From: Cryobacterium ruanii
Lineage (GTDB): Bacteria; Actinomycetota; Actinomycetes; Actinomycetales; Microbacteriaceae
NCBI RefSeq assembly: GCF_004404055.1
Contig: NZ_SOHK01000014.1
Coordinates: forward strand, 164,021-228,020
Reading direction: 5' to 3'
DNA: 64,000 bases
The notes beneath the pieces were generated by a model that saw only the letters and a list, made by a program, of their open reading frames with translations, made no database searches and was not told the origin of the DNA. Every line of letters begins with the position of its first letter. Within the stretch, counting starts at the first letter, position 1. The position numbers and the translations under genes were made by a program. Below are positions 22,211-31,088 of this stretch, in pieces.

Positions 22211-23056
22211 GTGCTGATACTGCTTCCGCCGTCGGAGACGAAACGCTCCGGCGGCGAAGCTGTACCCCTCGACTGGAGTCTCCTGGCCCATCCGAGCCTG
22301 AACGCGAAGCGCCGAGTACTCGCAGGGGCGCTCGTCGCCCTGGCGCGGCATCCGGAAGAAGCCCGCACCGCCCTCAAACTGGGCCGCACGCAGCTGTTCG
22401 AGATAGACCGCAACCGTGAGCTGCTGTCGTCTGCGACGCTGCCGGTCATCGACCGGTACACCGGCGTACTATTCGACGGGTTGGATGCTGCCACACTCTC
22501 GGTCGGTCATCGCGAGTTCGCGCGTGCCCACCTGGCCGTGCACTCCGCGCTGCTTGGGCCGCTCGGTGCGCTCGACCCGATACCGGCCTATCGGCTGTCG
22601 CACGATTCGCGCTTGCCGAACCTGACGTTGGCACAGCACTCCTTAAAGGCGCACACCCTCAAACATCACTGGAGCGCCGTTGTTTCGACGGTGCTCGGCC
22701 AGACCGAGGGACTGCTGCTCGATCTCCGGTCAGAGGCCTACGTCGCTCTCGGCGCCCGCCCCCTACGACCTGACTCGCTGTATCTGCGGGTCGTCGCCGA
22801 CGCCGGGGACGGACGCAAGCGTGCCCTGAACCACTTCAACAAGAAATCCAAGGGTGAGTTCACCCGGGCTTTGCTTGAGCAGCAGCATGATTTTCGCACC
22901 ATGGCCGAGCTCCTCGACTGGGCACGATCGGTCGGAATACGCCTGGCACCCGGTGCACCCGGCGAACTTGAGCTCACCGTCGAGCAGCACCTCGTCTCAG
23001 CGGGCCGCGCTGCATCGTCGACGATCTACACCGGAAGTTATCTACACCGGGGTTAG
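22211..23056 (+). CDS. yaaA: YaaA family protein (peroxide stress response, DUF328/UPF0246)
   Basis: In E. coli, YaaA lowers free iron and DNA damage under peroxide stress and has a DNA-binding fold; here the role is inferred from family. The 281-residue protein begins MLILLPPSETKRSGGEA, the characteristic N-terminal signature, and contains the C-terminal FNKKSKGEFTRALL motif. It follows atpC by 20 nt and may be read through from the atp operon. Its TAG stop forms the first three bases of the proposed mdh -10. Confidence 0.88.
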   Translation: MLILLPPSETKRSGGEAVPLDWSLLAHPSLNAKRRVLAGALVALARHPEEARTALKLGRTQLFEIDRNRELLSSATLPVIDRYTGVLFDGLDAATLSVGHREFARAHLAVHSALLGPLGALDPIPAYRLSHDSRLPNLTLAQHSLKAHTLKHHWSAVVSTVLGQTEGLLLDLRSEAYVALGARPLRPDSLYLRVVADAGDGRKRALNHFNKKSKGEFTRALLEQQHDFRTMAELLDWARSVGIRLAPGAPGELELTVEQHLVSAGRAASSTIYTGSYLHRG

Positions 23057-23059
23057 GCT
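23054..23059 (+). promoter_or_regulatory. Leaderless-type -10 of mdh
   Basis: TAGGCT ends 6 nt before GTG 23066; no Shine-Dalgarno is present. An 11-bp direct repeat, ATCTACACCGG, lies just upstream (23024-23034 and 23040-23050), 16 bp apart, and might be a regulator site. Confidence 0.5.
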
Positions 23060-23065
23060 GGGCGC

Positions 23066-24115
23066 GTGAGTACAGACGCCAGCATCTTCCCCGCACCGGC
23101 AACCGTCAACGTTCCAATCCATCGGCAACCCGTCAACGTGACCGTTACCGGCGCGGGCGGGCAAATCGGATATGCGCTGCTGTTTCGCATCGCCGCCGGC
23201 GCGTTACTCGGGCCGACGACGCCGATTCGGCTTACCCTGCTGGAGATACCCCAGGGGTTGAAAGCCGCCGAGGGCACCGCTCTCGAACTCGAAGACTGCG
23301 CCTTCGATCTGCTTCGCGGAGTGACGGTCACCGATGACCCCGGCGTCGCGTTCGACGGGGTGAACATCGCACTGCTGGTCGGTTCCCGACCTCGGGGCCC
23401 TGGCATGGAACGAGCCGATCTGCTCGAAGCCAACGGACGCATTTTCGGCCCGCAGGGCGCTGCCATCAACGCCGGCGCCGCCGATGATGTGCGTGTGCTC
23501 GTGGTGGGCAACCCCGCCAACACCAACGCTCTCATCGCTGCTGCGCACGCTCCTGACGTGCCGCCGGATCGTTTCACCGCCATGACCAGGCTCGACCACA
23601 ATCGGGCCGTCGGGCAACTCGCCAACCGTCTTGAAGTCCCCGTCGGTGCGATCCACGGGTTGACCGTGTGGGGAAACCATTCGGCCAGTCAGTACCCGGA
23701 TGTTTTCCACGCGACCGCTGAAGGTCGAGCCGTTCGAGACCTCGTCGACGAACAGTGGCTGGCGCAGACGTTCATTCCACGAGTTGCCCAGCGCGGATCT
23801 GAGATTATCGCCGTGCGCGGGGGCTCGTCGGTCGGTTCCGCAGCCAACGCCGCCATCGACCACGTCGCTGACTGGGTCACCGGGCGTGGCACGGACTGGA
23901 CCAGTGCCGGCGTCCTCTCCGACGGCTCCTACGACGTTCCGCCCGGTTTGGTGTGCTCGTTTCCGGTGCGTTCCGTCGATGGGCAGTGGCGCATCGTGCC
24001 AGGGCTGGAACGCAACGAATTCTCGCGCGGCCGCATCGCGGCATCCGTTGCGGAACTCGTAGAGGAGCGCGACGCGGTGCGGGCGCTAGGTCTTCTGCCA
24101 CTCGGGCCCCGCTGA
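23066..24115 (+). CDS. mdh: Malate dehydrogenase
   Basis: NAD-dependent oxidation of malate to oxaloacetate in the TCA cycle. The 349 residues carry the nucleotide loop [17 protein letters not shown], substrate arginines in [25 protein letters not shown], the TRLDHNRA motif and the catalytic-histidine motif [11 protein letters not shown]. It belongs to the cytosolic-type (LDH-like dimeric) MDH group found in actinobacteria. The first 22 residues before the Rossmann strand are an extra extension; GTG 23066 is supported by the leaderless -10. It converges with ogt. Confidence 0.96.
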   Translation: MSTDASIFPAPATVNVPIHRQPVNVTVTGAGGQIGYALLFRIAAGALLGPTTPIRLTLLEIPQGLKAAEGTALELEDCAFDLLRGVTVTDDPGVAFDGVNIALLVGSRPRGPGMERADLLEANGRIFGPQGAAINAGAADDVRVLVVGNPANTNALIAAAHAPDVPPDRFTAMTRLDHNRAVGQLANRLEVPVGAIHGLTVWGNHSASQYPDVFHATAEGRAVRDLVDEQWLAQTFIPRVAQRGSEIIAVRGGSSVGSAANAAIDHVADWVTGRGTDWTSAGVLSDGSYDVPPGLVCSFPVRSVDGQWRIVPGLERNEFSRGRIAASVAELVEERDAVRALGLLPLGPR

Positions 24116-24143
24116 AGACACACGCGACCGCACACGTGCACCG

Positions 24144-24671
24144 CTACCGATGCAAAATTCCTTCATGATCAAGCAGCCACGCCTTGGTCGGGATGCCCTG
24201 GCCGGCGCTATAGCCGGTGATCTGGCCGCTCGAGGCGAGCACCCGGTGGCAGCCGATGATGATCGGCACCGGGTTGGCGCCAACCGCCCCGCCGATGGCA
24301 CGGCCCGAACCGGTGCGGCCGATTGCGCTGCCGAGTGCCCCATAAGAGATGACATCGCCGAACTTGAGGGTCGCCAGCCGTGCCCAGACGCTGCGTTGAA
24401 ACTCGGTACCGCGGGTCAAATGCACAGGAAGGTCGAAGGATGGCCTTGTTCCGGAGAAGTACTCGTCGAGTTGTTCGGCGGCCCGCCGCAGTACGGGGGA
24501 GGACGTTTCTGGAATCGTCTCGAGCGGCAACTGGCCGTCGGTTTCGATGGAGAGGGAGAGGATGCCCGCGTCGTCGGCGGTCAGTTCGAGACGGCCGATG
24601 GGGCTGGAGAGGCGAAGGAGCGCGTTCGCTGACGTTGGAGACGAGGAAGGTTGCGTCGGGATGCTGTCCAT
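24144..24671 (-). CDS. ogt: Methylated-DNA--protein-cysteine methyltransferase
   Basis: Suicide DNA-repair protein that takes the methyl group from O6-methylguanine onto a cysteine. The 175 residues have the N-terminal RNase-H-like domain and the C-terminal DNA-binding domain with the arginine-finger helix region AIGRTGSGRAIGGAVGANP and active-site Cys141. The motif reads GCHRV where most family members have PCHRV. ATG 24671 gives the normal start and sits 6 nt from a -10 hexamer. Confidence 0.95.
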   Translation of the reverse strand: MDSIPTQPSSSPTSANALLRLSSPIGRLELTADDAGILSLSIETDGQLPLETIPETSSPVLRRAAEQLDEYFSGTRPSFDLPVHLTRGTEFQRSVWARLATLKFGDVISYGALGSAIGRTGSGRAIGGAVGANPVPIIIGCHRVLASSGQITGYSAGQGIPTKAWLLDHEGILHR

Positions 24672-24677
24672 GATTCG

Positions 24678-24683
24678 ACTGTA
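24678..24683 (-). promoter_or_regulatory. Leaderless-type -10 of ogt
   Basis: On the minus strand TACAGT ends 6 nt before the ogt ATG. No ribosome-binding site is visible. Confidence 0.5.
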
Positions 24684-24772
24684 GCCGCCGCCTCGACGTC
24701 CACCTCGCGGGTTTCGGACATGGGTGCATGGCCAGCGAATGCCTGTGCCTGTGCAGGAGACCGCTGCGCGCC

Positions 24773-24778
24773 TATTCT
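24773..24778 (+). promoter_or_regulatory. Leaderless-type -10 of the aldo/keto reductase
   Basis: TATTCT ends 6 nt before ATG 24785. A GGAGG falls between the two but is too close to the ATG for normal use. Confidence 0.45.
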
Positions 24779-24784
24779 GGAGGA

Positions 24785-25747
24785 ATGGCTCAGATTGAAT
24801 ATCGCAGACTTGGCTCCTCCGGCCTGACCGTGTCGACGATCGGTCTCGGGTGCAACAATTTCGGTCGTACCGGAACCGCGTCGGAAAGCCAGGACGGCAC
24901 GACAGCAGTGATAGATGCGGCCTTCGAAGCGGGGGTGACACTGTTCGACACCGCCGATATCTACGGCGCTGAGCGCGGACTGAGCGAAACGCTCATGGGC
25001 CATTCCCTCCGCGGCAAGCGCGACCAGATCGTGCTCGCTTCGAAGTTCGGCATGGACATGGGCGGGCTGAACGGTCCGGACTGGGGCGCACGTGGCTCGC
25101 GCCGGTACATCCGCCTGGCCGTCGAGTCGTCGCTCCGACGGCTGCAGACCGACTGGATCGACCTGTACCAATTGCACGTTCCCGACCCGTCGACACCAAT
25201 CGAGGAGACTTTGGCCACGCTGCATGATCTCATCACCGAGGGCAAAATTCGTTATATCGGTCACTCGAACCTGGCCGGCTGGCAGATCGCCGAGGCCGAG
25301 TTCACGGCCCGGATGAACGGGCATCCACCCTTCATCTCCAGCCAGAACGAATACAGCTTGCTCGTGCGCGACGCCGATGACGAGGTGCTGCCGGCGGTCA
25401 ACGCCTACGGCCTCGGCTTTTTGCCGTTCTTCCCGCTCTACAACGGCCTGTTCACCGGCAAGTTCTCCCGCGCAGGCGGACCGGCCGACAGCCGGATCAT
25501 GATGATCCGGCGCCATCTCGCCGACGACGCTCCCTGGGACAAGATCGAGCAATACCAGGAGTGGTGCGACGCGCGAGGGGTGACCATGTTGGCGGCGACG
25601 TTCGCCTGGCTGCTGGCCCAGCCGGGGCTGACGAGCGTCATCGCGGGTGCCACAAAACCAGAGCAGATCACCCAGAACGCGGCCGCGGCAACGTCCTGGA
25701 GACCTTCTGCCGACGAAGTCGCTTACGTATCGAACCTCTTCGCCTGA
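24785..25747 (+). CDS. Aldo/keto reductase
   Basis: NADPH-dependent carbonyl reductase with a TIM-barrel fold, 320 residues. It resembles the Kv-beta/YghZ-like branch: catalytic Asp and Tyr in DTADIYGAERGLSE, lysine in LASKFGMDMG, histidine-region ending DLYQLHVPD, and the NADP-phosphate-binding C-terminal segment TSVIAGATKPEQITQNA. The substrate is unknown. It is monocistronic, divergent from ogt, and followed by 154 bp without a gene before the ABC exporter. Confidence 0.92.
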   Translation: MAQIEYRRLGSSGLTVSTIGLGCNNFGRTGTASESQDGTTAVIDAAFEAGVTLFDTADIYGAERGLSETLMGHSLRGKRDQIVLASKFGMDMGGLNGPDWGARGSRRYIRLAVESSLRRLQTDWIDLYQLHVPDPSTPIEETLATLHDLITEGKIRYIGHSNLAGWQIAEAEFTARMNGHPPFISSQNEYSLLVRDADDEVLPAVNAYGLGFLPFFPLYNGLFTGKFSRAGGPADSRIMMIRRHLADDAPWDKIEQYQEWCDARGVTMLAATFAWLLAQPGLTSVIAGATKPEQITQNAAAATSWRPSADEVAYVSNLFA

Positions 25748-25901
25748 CCGCCCGGAGTGGCGTCAGCGTCAGAGTCGGCGATTTATGCGCAGGGCGCAAT
25801 ACTTCGGTCGAAGACGTGCCGGAAAGAGTGCACTATTGCATCAGTGGATGCTGCGCCGGCCCATTTGTCGGGCAGACCACCGTTTTCACTAGGAGTTTGC
25901 C

Positions 25902-27635
25902 GTGCTGTGGTCCCTGCTCGTGCGTTACCTGCGTCCATACTGGCAGCTGCTATCAGGGGTGGTCGTTTTTCAACTGGCCCAATCGATCGCCTCCCTCTTT
26001 TTGCCCACCCTCAACGCCGACATCATCGACGAGGGCGTAGCCACGGGTGACACCGGTTACATTCTGCGCGTCGGCGGCCTCATGTTGCTCATCACCCTCG
26101 CCCAGATCGGGTGCGCGATCGTTGCCGTATATTTCGGTGCCAAAGTCGCCATGAAGGTCGGTCGTGACCTTCGCAGCGCCGTGTTCAGCCGCGTTGGCGA
26201 ATTCTCCGAGCAGGAAGTCACCCGGTTTGGAGCTCCTTCGCTCATCACCCGTTCCACCAACGATGTGCAGCAGATGCAGATGCTGGTGCTGACCACCTGT
26301 ACCCTGCTGGTCTCGGCGCCGATCCTCAGCGTCGGCGGTGTGATCATGGCGATTCGCCAGGACGTGCAGCTGTCCTGGCTCATCGCTGCAAGCGTGCCAA
26401 TCCTGCTCATCGCCGTGGGACTCATCATCGTGAAGATGGTTCCGCTGTTCCGCAAGATGCAAACCCGCATCGACACCGTCAACCGGGTGCTGCGGGAACA
26501 ACTCACCGGCATCCGGGTAGTACGCGCGTTCGTGCGCGAAGACGTCGAGTTCGCTCGGTTTGCGAAGGCCAACCAGGATGTCACCGAGGTCGCACTGAGT
26601 TCTGGTCGCCTGATGGCGCTCATGTTCCCCATCGTCATGCTCGTACTCAACGTCTCGAGCGTCGCCGTGATCTGGTTCGGCGCGTTCCGTATTGAAGACG
26701 GTTCGATGCAGGTCGGCACGCTCATCGCCTTCCTCAGCTATCTCATGCAGATTCTCATGGCCGTCATGATGGCCACGTTCATGGCCGTCATGATTCCGCG
26801 TGCGGCTGTCTCAGCCGATCGCATCGGCGAGGTGCTCGCAACCGAATCGAGCGTCGTACCCCCGTCCAACCCGGTGAACGTGACGGTCGGCCAGGGTGAG
26901 CTTGAACTACTCGATGTTGGATTCGCCTATCCCGGCGCCGAACAGCCGGTGCTGCGCAACGTGAGCTTCATCGCCCGCCAGGGTGAGACCACCGCGATCA
27001 TCGGCAGCACCGGCAGCGGCAAGACCACCCTGGTCAACCTGCTCCCGCGGCTGTTCGATGCCACGAGCGGCTCCGTACTCGTAGACGGCGTCAACGTGCG
27101 CGATCTGAGCCCCGACCTGCTCTGGGGCCACATCGGTCTCGTGCCACAAAAGCCCTACCTGTTCTCCGGATCCGTGCGCAGCAACCTGCTCTACGGCAAA
27201 CCGGATGCGACCGACGAGGAACTCTGGGAGGCCCTCACCATCGCCCAGGCTCGGGAATTCGTCACGGAGATGGACGGCGGCCTGGACGCACCGATTGCGC
27301 AGGGCGGTACGAACGTGTCTGGTGGACAGCGCCAACGCCTCGCGATCGCCCGTGCCCTGGTGAAACGGGCGGAGCTGTACATTTTCGACGATTCGTTCTC
27401 GGCCCTCGACCTCACCACGGACGCCCGACTGCGGCTCGCCCTCAAACAGAGCACCAATGACGCCACCATGGTCATCGTCGCCCAGCGAATATCGAGCATC
27501 ATCGATGCCGACCAGATCCTGGTGCTCGAAGACGGCCGCATCGTCGGCCGGGGAACTCACGAACACCTGCTCGAGTCGAACACCACCTACCAGGAAATTG
27601 TGTCATCCCAGCTCACCGCGGAGGACGCGGCATGA
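25902..27635 (+). CDS. ABC exporter half-transporter, subunit with degenerate Walker B
   Basis: Fused membrane (six spans, residues about 10-290) and ATPase domains, 577 residues. The ATPase shows Walker A GSTGSGKTTLV, Q-loop LVPQKPYLF, canonical signature VSGGQRQRL, and Walker B LYIFDDSFSALD, in which the usual catalytic glutamate is Asp. This pairs with the next gene, which has the reverse pattern. Such asymmetry is typical of heterodimeric multidrug exporters (BmrCD, TM287/288, YheI/YheH types). The GTG start has AGGAG 6 nt upstream. The substrate is unknown; drugs or lipids are possible. Confidence 0.94.
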   Translation: MLWSLLVRYLRPYWQLLSGVVVFQLAQSIASLFLPTLNADIIDEGVATGDTGYILRVGGLMLLITLAQIGCAIVAVYFGAKVAMKVGRDLRSAVFSRVGEFSEQEVTRFGAPSLITRSTNDVQQMQMLVLTTCTLLVSAPILSVGGVIMAIRQDVQLSWLIAASVPILLIAVGLIIVKMVPLFRKMQTRIDTVNRVLREQLTGIRVVRAFVREDVEFARFAKANQDVTEVALSSGRLMALMFPIVMLVLNVSSVAVIWFGAFRIEDGSMQVGTLIAFLSYLMQILMAVMMATFMAVMIPRAAVSADRIGEVLATESSVVPPSNPVNVTVGQGELELLDVGFAYPGAEQPVLRNVSFIARQGETTAIIGSTGSGKTTLVNLLPRLFDATSGSVLVDGVNVRDLSPDLLWGHIGLVPQKPYLFSGSVRSNLLYGKPDATDEELWEALTIAQAREFVTEMDGGLDAPIAQGGTNVSGGQRQRLAIARALVKRAELYIFDDSFSALDLTTDARLRLALKQSTNDATMVIVAQRISSIIDADQILVLEDGRIVGRGTHEHLLESNTTYQEIVSSQLTAEDAA

Positions 27636-29596
27636 GCGAGACCCGTGCCGACGACACGCCGGCCCCGCGTCCGCAGCGCGGCGGTGGCCCCTTCGGCGGC
27701 ATGAGCCTGCCGGCCGAAAAATCGATGGACTTCAGCGCATCGGGCAAACGCCTGCTCGGTAAGCTGCGCCCTGAGCGTCTTTGGCTGGCCCTCGTGCTCG
27801 CGCTCGCCGTGATCAGCGTCACCTTCTCCGTGCTCGGCCCGCGTCTGCTCGGCGAGGGTACCAATCTGATCTTCTCCGGCGTTGTGTCCAAGGGCCTGCC
27901 GAGCGGCAGCAGCCAGGCCGAGGTGATCGCGGGACTGCGGGCTGCCGGCAATACCACGCAGGCCGACATGCTCAGCGGCATGACGCTCACCCCAGGGCTA
28001 GGCATCGACTTCGCCATACTCTCCACCGTGCTGTTCTGGGCACTCGCACTGTATGCGCTGTCGAGCGTGTTCAGCTGGATGCAGGCTTACGTGCTCAACG
28101 GCGTCGTACAGCGCACGGTCTACCGGTTGCGTGAAGAGATCGAGGTGAAGATCAACCGGCTGCCGCTGAGCTATTTCGACAAGAAGCCGCGCGGTGAGCT
28201 GCTTAGTCGCGTGACCAACGACGTCGACAACATTTCGCAGAGCTTGCAACAGTCGCTCAGCCAGGTGGTGACCAGCCTGCTCACGGTCATCGGCGTGATC
28301 GTGATGATGGTCATCCTCTCGCCACTGCTGGCCCTGATCGCGCTCGTGACCGTTCCGCTGACCCTGGTGATCACCGCCTTCATTGCCAAACGTTCCCAGA
28401 AACTGTTCGTTGCCCAGTGGGCCAACACCGGGGAACTGAACGGTCAGATCGAGGAGACGTTCACCGGTCATGCCCTGGTCAAGGTGTTCGGCCAGCAGAA
28501 AGAGGTCGATGCTCGGTTCAAGGCCAAGAACGACGAACTCTATGAGGCTAGCTTCGGTGCCCAGTTCATCAGCGGCTTGATCATGCCGGCGATGACCTTC
28601 ATCGGCAACCTGGTCTACGTCGCCATCGCCGTTATCGGTGGCCTGCAGGTCACCTCCGGTGCCATGCAACTCGGCGACGTGCAGGCGTTCATCCAATATT
28701 CCCGTCAGTTCACGCAGCCGCTCGCGCAGCTCGGATCGATGGCGAACCTGCTGCAGTCGGGTGTCGCATCCGCTGAGCGCGTCTTCGACCTGCTCGATGC
28801 CGATGAGCAAAGCGAAGACCCGGATCCTGCCGAGACGCCAGACGAGGTGCACGGTCGCCTGGTCTTCGAGAACGTGTCGTTCCGGTATGCCGTAAACAAA
28901 CCGCTGATCGAGGAGCTCAGCCTGGTGGCGGAACCTGGGCAGACCATCGCCATCGTCGGTCCCACCGGGGCAGGCAAGACCACGCTGGTCAACCTCATGA
29001 TGCGATTTTACGAGATCGACTCCGGGCAAATCCTGCTGGACGGCGTCGACGTCGCGACCATGACCCGGCACGACCTGCGCAGTCGTATGGGAATGGTGCT
29101 GCAGGACACCTGGCTGTTCGGCGGCACGATTCGCGACAACATCGCCTACGGCCGACCGGATGCGACGGAGCAGGATATCCTCGCCGCTGCCACCGCAACC
29201 TACGTCGACAGGTTCGTGCACTCGCTGCCCGACGGATACGACACCGTGCTCGACGACCAGGGCAGCAACGTGAGCGCCGGCGAAATGCAGCTGCTGACCA
29301 TCGCCCGCGCATTCCTCGCGCAACCGAGCGTGCTCATTCTCGATGAGGCGACCAGTTCGGTGGACACCCGCACCGAGGTGCTCGTGCAGAAGGCCATGAG
29401 TGCCCTGCGGGCCGAACGCACGAGCTTCGTCATCGCCCACCGCCTGTCAACGATTCGCGACGCCGACCTGATCCTGGTGATGGAGTCTGGGCGCATCGTG
29501 GAGCAAGGCAACCACGTGCAACTCCTCGCCGCGAACGGTGCCTACCAGGCCCTGTACGCCGCACAGTTCGCCGCGCCAGTCGCCGACGAGGTCTAG
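27632..29596 (+). CDS. ABC exporter half-transporter, subunit with catalytic glutamate
   Basis: Second half of the exporter, 654 residues, starting inside the previous stop (ATGA). An N-terminal Gly/Pro-rich tail of about 40 residues precedes the membrane domain, whose first extracellular loop is unusually long (about residues 75-125). The ATPase has Walker A GPTGAGKTTLV, Walker B VLILDEATSSVD with normal glutamate, but the signature reads VSAGEMQLL in place of LSGGQ. Combined with the partner's VSGGQ, one ATP site should be fully active and the other degenerate. This arrangement resembles YheI/YheH. Confidence 0.94.
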   Translation: MSETRADDTPAPRPQRGGGPFGGMSLPAEKSMDFSASGKRLLGKLRPERLWLALVLALAVISVTFSVLGPRLLGEGTNLIFSGVVSKGLPSGSSQAEVIAGLRAAGNTTQADMLSGMTLTPGLGIDFAILSTVLFWALALYALSSVFSWMQAYVLNGVVQRTVYRLREEIEVKINRLPLSYFDKKPRGELLSRVTNDVDNISQSLQQSLSQVVTSLLTVIGVIVMMVILSPLLALIALVTVPLTLVITAFIAKRSQKLFVAQWANTGELNGQIEETFTGHALVKVFGQQKEVDARFKAKNDELYEASFGAQFISGLIMPAMTFIGNLVYVAIAVIGGLQVTSGAMQLGDVQAFIQYSRQFTQPLAQLGSMANLLQSGVASAERVFDLLDADEQSEDPDPAETPDEVHGRLVFENVSFRYAVNKPLIEELSLVAEPGQTIAIVGPTGAGKTTLVNLMMRFYEIDSGQILLDGVDVATMTRHDLRSRMGMVLQDTWLFGGTIRDNIAYGRPDATEQDILAAATATYVDRFVHSLPDGYDTVLDDQGSNVSAGEMQLLTIARAFLAQPSVLILDEATSSVDTRTEVLVQKAMSALRAERTSFVIAHRLSTIRDADLILVMESGRIVEQGNHVQLLAANGAYQALYAAQFAAPVADEV

Positions 29597-29698
29597 AGCC
29601 TCCTCTGCGTCCTCCTCCCCAACGTGTCGCCTGCCCGATTGAACCCCAGATTCGGTTGAGCTTAGATCCGGGGCGCCGCGGGCGGGCACAGTGGCGGC

Positions 29699-31015
29699 AT
29701 GCATCCCACCATTGTTAAAGCCCAGAAGGCCCAGGACTTTCTGGCACTCGTTCCCCAGCTGCTCGGTTTTACTCCTGAGACCAGCGCCGTGATGATCGCG
29801 TTTCGCGGCAACCGCACCTGCGGCGCCCTGCGCTTCAACCTTCCAGACGACGGCGCACCGCACAAGGTGTACAAACGCATCGCGACGACCCTCGCCGGGA
29901 TGCTATGCAAGATTGCCGGAGTCGACGCCGTCATTCCGGTCATCTACACGGACGATTCGTTCGGCGGTACGCCCGGCATTCCAGGCGAACAGTTTGCCGA
30001 AATTCTGAACCGGAGACTCGAATTGAGCGGCTTTCTGCTGCGCGACTCCCTGTGCGTGGCAGCGGATGGCTGGGGCAGCTACCTCGATCCGGACTGCCCG
30101 GCGGGTGGGCATCCGCTCAGCGATATTGAGGAGTCGCCGATTTACGAGGCGGTGAACCAGGAATCAGCAACCGAAACGCCGCAACCGCTCGGCACGCTCC
30201 AGAATGGCCTGGACCCGATCGAGGTCAGTCTGGCGACCCGGGAACGCCTGGCCCGGATGTATCGGCGGTACCGGCATCTGCTTGCGCGGGCCGAGAACGC
30301 TCCAGAACTTTTCCCCACCCTGGGGTTTGTCTTAGATCCGGTAGCGATCGCCGAGGCGGCGCTCACCTGGCCGAATCCACCACCCGAAGAAGACGTCGCG
30401 GCGCTGCTCGTGCTGGTGCAGTCTCCGCCCATCCGCGACCAGATCATGCTGCAATTCGCGTTCGGACATGACGAAGGCCTGCGCGCTCGCGCGATCAACC
30501 GGCATTATGCATTGCTCCAGAACGAAACTGGGCGGAGCCTCGACGACCTGGTCGCCGAACAATTCAATGTCGGCGACCCGACCGCCAAACACACCAGCGA
30601 CATCATGTTGGGCCTGCAGCCAGAACGTCCGGACATCGACCGGATCCGCATTGCGATCAGACTGCTGCGCTTCCTCGTTGCGATGGCACCGCGGTCGGCC
30701 AAACCGGCGCCGCTCTGCATGCTGGCCTGGCTGTCCTGGGCCCTTGGCAGCGGTTCCGTGGCCGGATTCTTTGTGGACCAGGCGCTCGCCATCGACTCGC
30801 AGTACAGCATGGCTACACTGCTGGACCTGCTTCTAAAGTCCGGGCACTTGCCGGAGTGGGCGTTCGCGATCCCGCGCGACGATGAGGAGGGCGACGACTA
30901 CGAGAACGATAAGGACTTCGGCGAAGGCGCCGGTCTGAGCGACGATGCCCTGTGGTTCTTCGAAGGCGAGAACGACGAAGATGACGAGGAAGACGCCCGC
31001 GCCGCTGATCATTGA
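29699..31015 (+). CDS. DUF4192 domain-containing protein
   Basis: A 438-residue cytoplasmic protein. The N-terminal region (FLALVPQLLGFTPETSAVMI, ALRFNLP) is the characteristic start of DUF4192, an actinobacterial family of unknown function. The second half contains a helical LCMLAWLSWALGSGSVAGFF block like that seen near the end of the family. The last 55 residues are strongly acidic (runs of Asp/Glu) and probably disordered. It is monocistronic and convergent with the aminotransferase, separated by a strong terminator. No biochemical role can be assigned. Confidence 0.88.
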   Translation: MHPTIVKAQKAQDFLALVPQLLGFTPETSAVMIAFRGNRTCGALRFNLPDDGAPHKVYKRIATTLAGMLCKIAGVDAVIPVIYTDDSFGGTPGIPGEQFAEILNRRLELSGFLLRDSLCVAADGWGSYLDPDCPAGGHPLSDIEESPIYEAVNQESATETPQPLGTLQNGLDPIEVSLATRERLARMYRRYRHLLARAENAPELFPTLGFVLDPVAIAEAALTWPNPPPEEDVAALLVLVQSPPIRDQIMLQFAFGHDEGLRARAINRHYALLQNETGRSLDDLVAEQFNVGDPTAKHTSDIMLGLQPERPDIDRIRIAIRLLRFLVAMAPRSAKPAPLCMLAWLSWALGSGSVAGFFVDQALAIDSQYSMATLLDLLLKSGHLPEWAFAIPRDDEEGDDYENDKDFGEGAGLSDDALWFFEGENDEDDEEDARAADH

Positions 31016-31031
31016 GAGGGGGGTGGAGAGC

Positions 31032-31076
31032 CACGGCGACTCGGCCTCCGTGTGGATTTCAGGCCGGGTCGCCGTG
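31032..31076. terminator. Strong bidirectional terminator hairpin
   Basis: A 16-bp stem: CACGGCGAC pairs with GTCGCCGTG, continued inward through one T-G wobble by CGGCCT/AGGCCG, with a 13-nt loop. It lies between convergent genes and can serve both. Confidence 0.8.
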
Positions 31077-31088
31077 CAGCGAGGTGCT

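Noticed and set aside
25748..25901. Possible small RNA or gene between the aldo/keto reductase and the ABC exporter
   Set aside because: Only a weak 5-bp hairpin (GCATC/GATGC at 25838-25851) was seen; nothing else supports a feature.
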